Shown: one piece after another, positions 1-7,978 of the stretch
Layout of the letters: the number at the start of each line of letters is the position of its first letter
How positions within the stretch are numbered: the first letter of the stretch is position 1
Source of the DNA: Ferrimicrobium sp.
Lineage (GTDB): Bacteria; Actinomycetota; Acidimicrobiia; Acidimicrobiales; Acidimicrobiaceae
Direction: 5' to 3'
Length of the DNA stretch: 49,882 bases
Assembly: GCF_027364955.1 (NCBI RefSeq)
Contig: NZ_DAHXOI010000017.1
Coordinates: 1-49,882 of the forward strand
Notes under the pieces: model-generated
Databases searched by the model: none
Told to the model about the DNA's origin: nothing
The model's input: the letters and a program-made list of their open reading frames with translations, nothing else
Program-made: the position numbers and the translations under genes

Positions 1-130
1 TCCAAAGTGACGCGAACGAGTGGTCCAGAGTTAGACGATACTGTGGTCCAAAGTAACGCGAAACAGTGGTCCAAAGTTACGCGAACGAGTGGTCCAAGGT
101 TGCGCGAAACCGTGGTCCAGGGTACGAGAA
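1..130. repeat. 23-bp direct tandem array, probable IS21-type element end
   Basis: Units begin with TGGTCCA at 21, 44, 67, 90 and 113, exactly 23 bp apart, and a partial unit fills 1-20. The commonest form begins TGGTCCAAAGTTACGCGAAC. The unit at 21 and the last one are more diverged. Regularly repeated short sites at an element end are a known trait of IS21-family elements, where they bind transposase, so I infer that an IS21-like element end lies here and that the rest of it is left of the window. There are no unique spacers, so it is not CRISPR. Confidence 0.7.
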
Positions 131-764
131 TAGCTACAAGGTGCTCGTCGACGCAACCAAAGACCATCGAGCAGAGACAATAGACGATGACACCTATCAA
201 GCGAGGATCGAGGCACGCAGGGCGTATCGCTTGCGCCCCAAGGGAAGACCTGACGTTGACGGGTATGTTCAGATGATGTGCCCGGCAGCTGGTCCTTCCG
301 CGACACTCACGTGTCCGCTCAAGATTGCCGAACGCAAATCAACCGCCGGTCTCCCTAACATTGTGAACCCACCCGAACACCCCGATATCATCTGTACGAA
401 TAAGACCTCAGTCACCTTTAAGCCCACAGCTGGGGCCAAGTACGCCCAGAAGCTTCTCTATGGAAGTCAAGAGTGGCACCAGCTCTATGCATCTGCCCGC
501 AACACCATCGAGGGCTTCAATGGGTACGTAAAGGACTCAGATCATGGGGCACTCGGCGATCCCGGACGAAGGCGGGCAGCAGGATTCACCAATCAGTTCC
601 TGTTTACCACCCTCATCGTGGCAGCATCAAACATCCGAAAGATTATGAGTTTCATCGAAGCCCAAGAGACCAAGGTCGATCCAACACCTCGGAGCCGAAA
701 GCCACGTCGGCGCGACCGCCTGAGTGATGTGATCACTATCAAGGAAACTCCGCCGAAAACATAG
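120..764 (+). pseudogene. 5'-truncated transposase-like protein (DDE-type C-terminal part)
   Basis: About 215 codons remain open. The visible pattern is two Cys-Pro segments (CPAAGPSATLTCPL) and a distal YASARNTIEGFNGYVKD block, followed by IVAASNIRKI. I recognise this from actinobacterial transposase-like proteins whose C-terminal half looks like this. The frame can be extended left to a GTG at 66, but that part only translates the 23-bp repeats, so the native N-terminus has been replaced. It is most likely a broken gene cut by the element at the window edge. Family assignment is from memory of the motif. A strong terminator follows at 795-840. Confidence 0.6.
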
Positions 765-794
765 CTCGTCTTCCCCGTAAGTCTCGACAACGAC

Positions 795-840
795 AAGTCC
801 CTCACCGATCACGCCCTCGGCGAGGGACTTTCTTGTTTTT
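795..840 (+). terminator. Rho-independent terminator after the transposase fragment
   Basis: A nine-base stem (AAGTCCCTC at 795-803 with GAGGGACTT at 822-830) has an 18-nt loop and is followed at once by a T-rich run (831-840). This is a textbook rightward intrinsic terminator, 30 nt after the stop codon of the truncated transposase-like gene. Confidence 0.8.
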
Positions 841-926
841 AGGCCAGAGTTTCACGCCAACTCATCGCAATCATGGAACTTAAGCCTTCATGGAGGAGAT
901 TTTGCCTACTGAAGGTCACTCTGGGG

Positions 927-961
927 AGTTTCACAAACATGGATGGGGCAGTTTCACAAAC
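927..961. repeat. Pair of AGTTTCACAAAC repeats, 23 bp apart, beside tRNA-Ala
   Basis: AGTTTCACAAAC occurs at 927-938 and again at 950-961, and both are preceded by a G-rich stretch. A related AGTTTCACGCC lies near 847. The 23-bp spacing equals the period of the array at the window start although the sequence differs. It may be the end of a second IS21-like element. The right copy ends 6 bp from the 3' terminus of tRNA-Ala. Confidence 0.5.
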
Positions 962-967
962 GGCCCT

Positions 968-1043
968 TGGTGGAGACGAGGGGACTCGAACCCCTGACCT
1001 CCTGCGTGCAAAGCAGGCGCTCTTCCAGCTGAGCTACGCCCCC
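968..1043 (-). tRNA. tRNA-Ala (anticodon UGC)
   Basis: Read on the minus strand, this 76-nt gene folds as a full cloverleaf. The acceptor stem opens GGGGGCG and pairs with two G-U wobbles. The D-arm, the anticodon stem CCTGC/GCAGG with loop TTTGCAC and the GGTTCGAACC T-arm are all present. The anticodon is TGC and CCA is encoded. It lies on the same strand as gyrA and tRNA-Ile. Many actinobacteria have gyrA, tRNA-Ile and tRNA-Ala side by side, so this gene is displaced. Its 3' end is flanked by mobile-element repeats. Confidence 0.95.
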
Positions 1044-1311
1044 TCAATCCGAGCATGATGATTTGAGTTGACCTCAAGAGTCTAACCGTCTCTCAGAAAG
1101 TGCCGACTGATCTTAGCCGCTTAGATCGAATGAATCGTTGTCGCTCAGCACTCCTCCTCGACTGTCGTACTTGGATACCGCCAGTGGCGCCTTGAAACAG
1201 AAACGTAAAGAGACTCATCTGTAATAAACTTTTCATAAAATCTGCCTCTAGTGCCTTCTAGTTCAGATAGTATCGACCCAACATTGGTCACTGTGAAGCC
1301 AAGGGGGGCAA

Positions 1312-2784
1312 ATGTCAGCAACATCAGATTCTGGTCGGCTAAAAGCGGGTGCGATTGGACGGCGCGAGGTACTCTTCCAAAGTATCACCGCAATGGCCCC
1401 AGGGGCAGCAATTGCAGCATCGATTCCCGCAGGAGCAGGATTTGCCGGCGGCGCACTCACGCTGGCGGTGATCGTTGCGCTCATCGGTAGCCTGCTGACC
1501 GCCTACTCCATCAGTGAGCTCGCTTCCCGAATTCCATCAGCCGGCTCATTCGCGACCTACGCCTCGCGGGCTCTCCATCCAATCGTTGGGTTTTTCGTCG
1601 GTTGGGGATACGTATTTGTCTATGCGTTAGTCCCGGCTCTCCTCTTTCTGCAGCTCGGTTTCACCATCGCCGGTACCTTCAATTCTGAGTTCGGTTATCC
1701 AAGCAGCCTTTGGTGGCCATGGTCACTCGTCGGCATCGCCCTCGTCGGTGCTCTCGCACTCCTAGGCATCACGACCTCGGCGAAAACAGGCACGATCCTT
1801 GGGAGCATCGAGATTGTCATCTTTCTCGCAGCGGGCATCCTCTTCGTGGTGCACGCTGGCTCGCACAACACACTCTCCGTCTTCACTACCAAATACACCC
1901 CGAAGGGGTTCCACGGGATCTCGGGTGTCTTTGCTGGCTCGGTCTACAGCCTCCTCGCTTTCGCAGGGTTCGAAGCAGCCGCACCGCTCGCAGAAGAGGC
2001 GAAGGATCCTAAACGTACGATCCGCTTCGCGATCCTCGGATCAACCTTGGCGATTGGCTTAATCTATGTCTTCACCACCTATGCAGCCTCTGTCGCCTAT
2101 GGTCCAGCTCGTTTTAGCTCTTTCGCTGGCGCCGGGGCGGCGTCCTGGATTGGCCTGAGCCGAGACTTCTATGGCCTCTTCTGGATCTTGATCTTCTTGG
2201 CAATCATTAATTCGACCATTGGGAATGCAAATGCTGGTACTTCGGTCTCTACTCGCATGGCTTTCGCCTTGGGACGAATAGGAGTTTTCCCTGGTGTGCT
2301 TGGCAAGGTTCATGCCAAAACCAAGGTTCCTCAGTTCGCTGTCTACTCGCAGATCATCGTCTCGGCAGCAGCAACGCTGCTTCTAGGGCTAGCCTTCGGA
2401 CCAGAGAACGGATTTGCTCTCGATGGCACCCTTATCACGATTGTTGTCGTCGCGGTTTACATCCTGATGAATCTCTCCTCAATGGTTTACTTCGCGAGGT
2501 CAATCTCCGAGGATCGCTTCAATTTCTTCTCCCACGGTCTCGTGCCTTTGCTTGCCATCGCCTTTCTGTTCCCTGCTCTTCTCGCAGGGGCTGGAATCGC
2601 GGCATTCTCGTTCATCTCCCCTCTCACCGCACCCGCATCCTATGCCGGACCCATCGTCGCAGTCTGGCTGATTCTTGGTGTGATAGTATTTCTTCGTCTT
2701 CGATCAGCCTCTCCGGGTGCAGTGAACCGCATCTCCGAAGTCTTCCTCGAAGAGATTGTCGATGAGTCTGGAGCACCATCATGA
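1312..2784 (+). CDS. APC-superfamily amino acid/amine permease
   Basis: The protein has 490 residues and about 12 hydrophobic membrane segments. Its N-terminus carries the APC signature region (ITAMAPGAAIAASIPAGAGFAGGAL, roughly residues 26-50), followed by the SISELASRIPSAGSFATYASRALHP motif typical of amino acid-polyamine-organocation transporters. It should be a secondary transporter importing an amino acid, amine or amide. A strong Shine-Dalgarno sequence (AAGGGGGG) lies three bases before the ATG. The stop codon overlaps the start of the formamidase gene by four bases (ATGA), so the two are probably translationally coupled and share a substrate. That would suggest uptake of an amide or a nitrogen compound, but the exact substrate cannot be read from sequence. 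Confidence 0.88.
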   Translation: MSATSDSGRLKAGAIGRREVLFQSITAMAPGAAIAASIPAGAGFAGGALTLAVIVALIGSLLTAYSISELASRIPSAGSFATYASRALHPIVGFFVGWGYVFVYALVPALLFLQLGFTIAGTFNSEFGYPSSLWWPWSLVGIALVGALALLGITTSAKTGTILGSIEIVIFLAAGILFVVHAGSHNTLSVFTTKYTPKGFHGISGVFAGSVYSLLAFAGFEAAAPLAEEAKDPKRTIRFAILGSTLAIGLIYVFTTYAASVAYGPARFSSFAGAGAASWIGLSRDFYGLFWILIFLAIINSTIGNANAGTSVSTRMAFALGRIGVFPGVLGKVHAKTKVPQFAVYSQIIVSAAATLLLGLAFGPENGFALDGTLITIVVVAVYILMNLSSMVYFARSISEDRFNFFSHGLVPLLAIAFLFPALLAGAGIAAFSFISPLTAPASYAGPIVAVWLILGVIVFLRLRSASPGAVNRISEVFLEEIVDESGAPS

Positions 2785-3800
2785 AGAACCCTGTTATCAC
2801 CTTCACTCCTACTGAAGAACAGCTTTGCTGGACGTTTGGGGGTCGAGACCCCGTTATGGAGATCGACCCGGGAACGATCTTGGAGGTCTTTACCGAGGAT
2901 TGCTTTGCTGGCAAAGTTCGAGCCAAAACTGACCTTGTCTCGGAGGTTTGTGAGTTCCCGTTCCTCAATCCACAGACTGGACCTTTTTACCTCAAGGGCG
3001 CCGAGGTTGGTGATACAGTCGTAGCCCACTTCATCGAGATCGAACCAGCCCGAGATTGGGCGGTTTCCACTACCGTCCCGCTCTTCGGTGCGCTCACCTC
3101 GACCCACCTCACGGCAACGCTACAGGACCCACTCCCCGAAATCGTCTGGATCTGGGAACTTGATCGACAAACCCGACAATGCCGATTTCGTTCTGATGTT
3201 GGTGAATTCTCAGTCGAACTCCCAATGGATCCCATGCACGGCACCGTAGGCGTTGCGCCAGCGAATCTCGAGGTACGCTCTGCGTTGGTGCCTGATGCAC
3301 ACGGCGGCAATATGGACACTCCCGAACTACGTGCCGGGGTCACCTGCTACTTCGGTGTCAACGTCGAGGGAGCGCTCTTTTCTCTCGGTGACGGACACGC
3401 GCGGCAAGGCGAGGGAGAAAGTTGTGGCGTAGCGGTTGAATGCGCGATGAACACCGTCGTCTATCTTGACCTCATCAAAGGCACTCCTACGCCTTGGCCC
3501 AAATTAGAGTCTGCCAAGTACCTGATGACCACCGGATCAGCACGTCCGCTAGAGGATGCCTTCAGGATTGCTCAGGTGGAGATGGTGGACTGGGTCGCAT
3601 CCCTTTGTGGGATAGGACGGATGGACTCCTACCAGCTGGTCTCACAGCTCGTTGAGTCTCCGTTAGCAAACGTCTGTGACACCAACTACACCTCAGTTGC
3701 CAAGGTTGATCGCCGCTACCTTGGTGATATCACCGCGCCATATCAGAACGCGCATCAACTCGCGAGACAGGTAGGTCTCGATTACTTGAAGGCTCGTTGA
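2781..3800 (+). CDS. Acetamidase/formamidase family protein
   Basis: This 339-residue protein matches the FmdA/AmdA fold. It shows DPMHGTVGVAP, the DAHGGNMD metal-site motif near residue 173 and the GDGHARQGEGE block with conserved Asp, His and Glu. Members hydrolyse formamide, acetamide or other short amides to ammonia and the acid in the cytoplasm. The start ATG lies within the end of the upstream permease gene, and the pair looks like a nitrogen-scavenging unit that imports an amide or amine and releases ammonium. Length is within the family range. Substrate preference is unresolved. Confidence 0.88.
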   Translation: MKNPVITFTPTEEQLCWTFGGRDPVMEIDPGTILEVFTEDCFAGKVRAKTDLVSEVCEFPFLNPQTGPFYLKGAEVGDTVVAHFIEIEPARDWAVSTTVPLFGALTSTHLTATLQDPLPEIVWIWELDRQTRQCRFRSDVGEFSVELPMDPMHGTVGVAPANLEVRSALVPDAHGGNMDTPELRAGVTCYFGVNVEGALFSLGDGHARQGEGESCGVAVECAMNTVVYLDLIKGTPTPWPKLESAKYLMTTGSARPLEDAFRIAQVEMVDWVASLCGIGRMDSYQLVSQLVESPLANVCDTNYTSVAKVDRRYLGDITAPYQNAHQLARQVGLDYLKAR

Positions 3801-3855
3801 TCCCAGCTAGCGCACCAAAAGACGCGAATTTCCTACCCAGCTAGGCTCTGTACCA

Positions 3856-4362
3856 ATGGAAGACAGGGCCATCGAGAAGATTTCAATTTCCATCGTGACC
3901 GAGGCGGAGTGGCAACTGTGGCGGTCTCTTCGTCTACAGGCCCTTGCCGATGCGCCCTACGCCTTTGGATCTACCCTCGAACAATGGAGTGGGAAATACG
4001 ATCAAGAGTCGCGGTGGCGCGACCGCTTGCGTAACTCGGCTCTCTCGCTGATCTGTCTCTTCGACCACCAACCCGCTGGGATGGTGGCAACAACGACGCC
4101 GACCGATCGCGAAACGGAACTGGTGTCCCTATGGGTCGCTCCCGAATTTCGGGGTCGAGGAGTTGGTGATCGGCTGATTGGTGAGGTGTTGCGCTGGGCG
4201 AGCGAACGTGATCTCGCCCAGGTGCGTCTCTACGTCCGCGAGATGAACAGGGCAGCCATAGCGCTCTATGAGCGACATGGATTTGTTGACACCGGTGAGC
4301 GATGTGATGAGATGGATGGCATGTGCGAAGTGAGCATGCTCCGGGTTCTGCGCCAACCATAA
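3856..4362 (+). CDS. GNAT-family N-acetyltransferase
   Basis: The 168-residue protein has the GNAT acetyl-CoA binding motif: VSLWVAPEFRGRGVGDRLI around residues 90-108, with R/Q-x-x-G-x-G/A in the form RGRGVG. It ends with the usual NRAAIALYERHGFVDTGE strand-helix. It should transfer an acetyl group from acetyl-CoA to an amine, but the acceptor cannot be predicted. It lies 55 bp after the formamidase gene on the same strand and may belong to the same transcript. Confidence 0.85.
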   Translation: MEDRAIEKISISIVTEAEWQLWRSLRLQALADAPYAFGSTLEQWSGKYDQESRWRDRLRNSALSLICLFDHQPAGMVATTTPTDRETELVSLWVAPEFRGRGVGDRLIGEVLRWASERDLAQVRLYVREMNRAAIALYERHGFVDTGERCDEMDGMCEVSMLRVLRQP

Positions 4363-4642
4363 CCTGGTGCAGGTGAGTCAGGATTGAGCTACCCGCAAAA
4401 ACGAGCCCGAGGGCTCGAACCAGATGGTCATGAACGCCATGGACAGGAAGTGTTCGGCGAGAACCGGGATACTCCTGTTGAGACAGACTGGGGCCGTACT
4501 CCTCGCCAATCAAAGCCTCTTCAACCGATCAACCGCGCACAACGCCCACTACTGCTCCAGATCACCAGTCTGGAATCCTCGTGAAGATCCCGCATCGTAG
4601 GCACCAACCTCCCAACGAACCCTCCTTCCTCCCAAGCGTTTT
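4363..4642. other. Intergenic stretch with a leftward hairpin and a possible small ORF
   Basis: No recognisable gene is present. On the minus strand a perfect 7-bp stem (4402-4408 with 4411-4417) is followed by five T residues (4401-4397), the form of an intrinsic terminator pointing left, although no annotated leftward gene feeds into it. On the same strand a 43-codon frame runs from a TTG at 4509 to TGA at 4378. Its product has a hydrophobic-aromatic tail (FLSMAFMTIWFEPSGSFL). The hairpin sits inside this frame, so the frame may be a coincidence. Confidence 0.35.
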
Positions 4643-4700
4643 GTTTACCTTTCGTTCACAGTTCCATTACCTACGCGCAACCTTTTGTTTTCTTTATGCT
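4643..4700 (+). promoter_or_regulatory. Putative PHO box (three 11-bp direct repeats) plus -10 element
   Basis: Three contiguous 11-bp units lie at 4643-4653 (GTTTACCTTTC), 4654-4664 (GTTCACAGTTC) and 4665-4675 (CATTACCTACG). They resemble the GTTCACC-type direct repeats bound by the response regulator PhoP in actinobacteria. A -10 hexamer TATGCT lies at 4695-4700, so the last repeat covers the -35 position, which fits an activator-dependent promoter. The gene downstream encodes a phosphate symporter, which supports the reading. Transcription should start near 4707. Confidence 0.6.
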
Positions 4701-4765
4701 CGCAATCGGTTGCTAGCTTGAGAGTCGAAGAGTGCATTACCTTCGCGGTCAGGAGGGTCCCGACA

Positions 4766-6208
4766 ATGGAAGATTCAGAGGCGTCGATTAGCAACCTCTA
4801 TCACTCGCTCGACGAGGCGAAGGTTGGACGTAAGCATTGGGTGACGGTGTTCACCTCGGGGATGGGGTTCTTCACCGACGCGTATGATCTCTTCATCATC
4901 GGTACAGTGACAGTCCTGCTCACACCAATCTTTCACCTCAACACCGACCAGATCTCGTTGTTGAACTCCATATCGCTCCTGGCATCGGTGGCCGGTGCGC
5001 TCACCTTCGGCCGATTGATGGACAAACTCGGTCGAAAGCGCATGTACGGGGTCGAGGTAGCCATTTTGGTCGTTGGCGCGATCCTGAGCGCTTTCGCTTG
5101 GAACTTCACTTCCCTGCTGATTTTTCGAATCATCGTTGGATATGGCGTTGGTGGAGACTACGCGACCTCTGCGGTCATCACCTCCGAATATTCGAACCGT
5201 CAATCTCGAGGCAAGCTGATCGGCACCGTCTTCTCAATGCAAGCTCTTGGCCTTGTTGCGGGCCCAGCAATCGCCACCATTTTCCTCAGCAGTGGTGTTC
5301 CCTCTGATCTTTCCTGGCGAATCATGCTCGCCATCGGAGCGATTCCGGCCGCCTCGGTAATCTACCTTCGCCGCAAGATCCGCGAGACCCCCCGTTATAC
5401 CCTGGGGATCAAGGGCGATATCGCTGCGACGGCGCAAACCGTCGAATGGGTCACAGGTGAACATGCCTCCGTCACACCGGATGAACAAAGTGCCACCAGC
5501 GCGAAAATGCGCCCTCGCCCGATTGCCAAACTGACCCAGAAGCCCTTCTTGCTCAGGCTCATAGGGACCGCGGGTGGTTGGTTCTTGCTCGACATCGCCT
5601 TCTACGGCAACTCAGTCTCTTCGCCATTGATTTTGAAATTGCTCCAGCCGAAGGGGTCGTTGCTCTCCCACACATTGCTCTCTCTCCTGATCTTCGCAGT
5701 GGCCGCCTTCCCTGGCTACTGGCTGGCGGTCTTCTTGATGGATCGAATTGGTCGACGGCGTATTCAGTGGCAAGGGTTTGCCGTCATGGCCGCGGCCTTC
5801 GCCCTGATCTGGTTGATCCCGGACGGTGCGAGTTCAGTGGCAATTTTCCTACCACTCTTTGCGATCAGCTATTTCTTTACCGAGTTCGGTCCAAACGTCA
5901 CTACTTTTGTCTACCCAGCTGAAGTCTTCCCAACGTCAATACGTGGCACTGGCGACGGCATCTCGGCAGGAATGGGGAAGTTTGGTGGTTTCCTTGGTGC
6001 GCTACTCGTTCCGCATCTGCTCCAATCGGTGGGGATCAGTGGCGTCATGGGAATCATGGCTGGCGTGTCTGTTGTCGGGGTTCTGCTCACCATCGTTGCA
6101 CTCCCTGAGCCACGCGGACGTTCGCTCGAAGACGCGTCGGATGAGACGCCGGTACTCTTTGAGCACGAATCGACTACCAGCTCATCCCCCACCGCAAGTG
6201 CCAGTTAA
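4766..6208 (+). CDS. MFS transporter of the phosphate:H+ symporter (PHS) type
   Basis: The product has 480 residues and about 12 membrane spans. The family pattern GYGVGGDYATSAVITSEYSN (around residues 130-149) closely matches the PHS/Pht1 signature, and GRLMDKLGRKRMYG is the MFS loop 2-3 motif. The long loop near residues 215-255 divides the two halves. It probably imports inorganic phosphate with protons. The start at 4766 is set by AGGAGG at 4751-4756. An in-frame upstream codon at 4685 would overlap the -10 element and is rejected. A PHO-box-like array precedes the gene, consistent with induction under phosphate starvation. Confidence 0.85.
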   Translation: MEDSEASISNLYHSLDEAKVGRKHWVTVFTSGMGFFTDAYDLFIIGTVTVLLTPIFHLNTDQISLLNSISLLASVAGALTFGRLMDKLGRKRMYGVEVAILVVGAILSAFAWNFTSLLIFRIIVGYGVGGDYATSAVITSEYSNRQSRGKLIGTVFSMQALGLVAGPAIATIFLSSGVPSDLSWRIMLAIGAIPAASVIYLRRKIRETPRYTLGIKGDIAATAQTVEWVTGEHASVTPDEQSATSAKMRPRPIAKLTQKPFLLRLIGTAGGWFLLDIAFYGNSVSSPLILKLLQPKGSLLSHTLLSLLIFAVAAFPGYWLAVFLMDRIGRRRIQWQGFAVMAAAFALIWLIPDGASSVAIFLPLFAISYFFTEFGPNVTTFVYPAEVFPTSIRGTGDGISAGMGKFGGFLGALLVPHLLQSVGISGVMGIMAGVSVVGVLLTIVALPEPRGRSLEDASDETPVLFEHESTTSSSPTASAS

Positions 6209-6225
6209 CTGATTGCCATCGACGC

Positions 6226-6267
6226 CTCGTCATGCCGCGCATGTCGCGAGAGTGACGAGTTCGTTTT
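6226..6267 (+). terminator. Probable terminator of the phosphate symporter gene
   Basis: CTCGTCA at 6226-6232 pairs with TGACGAG at 6253-6259. The loop holds a further short GC stem, and TTCGTTTT follows. It starts 17 nt after the stop codon, in the right place to end rightward transcription. Confidence 0.55.
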
Positions 6268-6848
6268 GACTCACGGATAAAACGAATCCGTTGCTCATCA
6301 GAGGGGCGCGAAAGCGACCAGCACTTTCTTGGCGGGCTCGAGCATTCAGCCGATGGTACCCTTTGTCAACATCTAGGTAATAGGCTTCAGAGGATCGCCA
6401 CTGTTCCGGCTCCAACCAGCGGTCCTTAGTATTTTCCTTTTGGCTCGGATGGAGGACGATTCGCGCTGCATTGCGGATCTCTGATCCCCGCAGAGCACCA
6501 CCGACTCCAGAGCTGCAATCCTCTCGGACTGGTCTAATCGCCGTTCATCACACAAGCGATCTCGACTAGGACAGCAGCGCGGGCATCACGAAGGAGAGAC
6601 CATGGAGTCAGAAGATGACTGGGGTCGAAGGTGCTCGACGATGTCAACACCAATATGGCCAGCAAGCAGTTCAAAGCCATCCGCGAGCCTGGGCCACCGT
6701 AGCCCGCAAGCCCTACCCCGATCTTGGATGAGCTTCGCGATCCAACTCCTACCGGTCTCTCACGAGTACGCATTATGCATGGCTGCAACCAAAAAAGGGT
6801 TGTGGCGTTCGCAACACCGCGCCCGCAAACACAGCTCTGGCAAGCGAG
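6268..6848. other. Gene-free interval between the symporter gene and tRNA-Ile
   Basis: I see no convincing gene here. TTCGTTTT (6260-6267) and AAAACGAA (6279-6286) form an inverted pair next to the terminator. A short open frame of about 29 codons near 6620-6710 has protein-like composition (SKVLDDVNTNMASKQFKAIRE) but no clear start or ribosome site. It may be a gene remnant. Longer frames on both strands look like chance translations. Confidence 0.4.
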
Positions 6849-6922
6849 TGGGGCTACCTGGACTCGAACCAGGGACCTCAGCATTATCAGTGCTGCGCTC
6901 TAACCAACTGAGCTATAGCCCC
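6849..6922 (-). tRNA. tRNA-Ile (anticodon GAU)
   Basis: On the minus strand the gene is 74 nt long with acceptor stem GGGGCTA/TAGCCCC and discriminator A. The D-arm AGCTCAGTTGGTTAGAGC, an anticodon loop containing GAT and the GGTTCGAGTCC T-arm are all present. CCA is not encoded, unlike the tRNA-Ala at 968-1043, so the tRNA needs the CCA-adding enzyme. Such an enzyme is encoded at 35.4-36.8 kb. Confidence 0.96.
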
Positions 6923-7002
6923 AGAAACATCCACTTTAACAGCCGCAAGGGTCGGCGTCCGCCGGTTTATCTCCTGGAACCGAGATTGTGATCTCCACTG
7001 GA

Positions 7003-7926
7003 CTACGGGAGCCGCGCTGGCACGCCTGCGGAAACGATTCCGCCTCCACCACTGCTCTGTCCAGAGCCAGAAGAACCCGATCCCGCTCCGGTGGGTTGGT
7101 CTCCCGTATTGGAATATGACCCCGAAGCATTGCCATTACCCGAAGAAGAGGTGGGATTCAAACCAAACCCCGGGACACTCGGGCTTGGTAGCTTTGTCCC
7201 GAGAATCGTTGAACAAAACTCAGGGACGGTCAATCCACGATTCAGTGCACTCTCTGCCAATCGTAGAAACTGCTTGGACGACTGTAACTTCGACACTTTT
7301 GTTGTCACAGCAGAGGAACTTTGTCGTTCACTGATCGCCTTGCTGTACGACAGACACAGACCGTGATAACTCGCAGGTATCACGCTTCCCACCTGGCCTG
7401 GCGCGACAAGCGTGCCCTGTCCCTGGCCGTTTTGCTTGCCCTGTCCCTGGCCGTTTTGCTTGTCTTGGTTCTTGGTCTGACCAGACTCCGCCACCTTTGT
7501 TGAATGTTCCGACCCAGATGGTGTCTTCTTACTGTTTTGACCGTTGTCCTTCTTCGACGGAGCGACCTGTTGGCGCGAGGGACTCACTTGTGCCTTAGAT
7601 TGCGTTGCTTGTGTAGCCGACGGCTTGGTAGTCGCTGCTGGATGCGTAAACGCGTGCGTCAACGCGGCAGTGAATCCGCCTCCCACCACCACGAACGCGG
7701 CTGCCGCGGCTGCTACCTTGAGCGGGGTAAAACGTGAGAACGCTCGTCGCTGTTGTGCTGACCCAACCACCACCGATCGTCGGAACGCGGCAACAGCCAC
7801 ATCCTCGGCGGCCAACTCGTGGATAGTCGCTGGAGCTTGAGCGGCGCGGACAAGCCGTGCGAGATGGCCATTAGAACTCGTGGCGCCATGACCGCCCAAA
7901 ATGTCTTCGATCTCGTCCGGATCCAA
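7003..7926 (-). CDS. Membrane-anchored putative anti-sigma factor with low-complexity exterior
   Basis: The 307-residue protein has a short N-terminal cytoplasmic part (about 1-68) and one membrane segment (about 69-92, Ala/Val/Gly rich). A long exported region follows, rich in Ser, Gln, Gly and Lys, including two copies of a GQGQGKQN-type octapeptide. A compact segment with two Cys (GLCLSYSKA and EFCSTILG) sits near 190-245, then a Gly/Ser tail. It lies 52 bp downstream of an ECF sigma factor gene on the same strand, and that context is the main reason for the call. There is no HxxxCxxC zinc motif of ZAS anti-sigma factors. It could instead be a surface protein under control of the sigma factor. 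Confidence 0.6.
   Translation of the reverse strand: MDPDEIEDILGGHGATSSNGHLARLVRAAQAPATIHELAAEDVAVAAFRRSVVVGSAQQRRAFSRFTPLKVAAAAAAFVVVGGGFTAALTHAFTHPAATTKPSATQATQSKAQVSPSRQQVAPSKKDNGQNSKKTPSGSEHSTKVAESGQTKNQDKQNGQGQGKQNGQGQGTLVAPGQVGSVIPASYHGLCLSYSKAISERQSSSAVTTKVSKLQSSKQFLRLAESALNRGLTVPEFCSTILGTKLPSPSVPGFGLNPTSSSGNGNASGSYSNTGDQPTGAGSGSSGSGQSSGGGGIVSAGVPARLP
7414..7461. repeat. Perfect 24-bp direct tandem repeat within the anti-sigma gene
   Basis: Two identical 24-bp units (7414-7437 and 7438-7461) encode the duplicated Gln-Gly-Lys-Asn octapeptide in the exported linker. The 24-bp length keeps the frame. The identity suggests recent duplication by slippage and possible length variation between strains. 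Confidence 0.85.
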
Positions 7927-7978
7927 CGCTCTTGTACTCCTTACCTTGCCAAATTAAACGCAGTGAAGACTGCGTACG

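Noticed and set aside
1-130. The regular repeats as a CRISPR array
   Set aside because: The 23-bp units are directly contiguous with no spacers, and no cas genes are visible.
4685-4765. Upstream start for the phosphate symporter
   Set aside because: It would lie before the -10 hexamer at 4695-4700 and has no ribosome site, while AGGAGG precedes the ATG at 4766.
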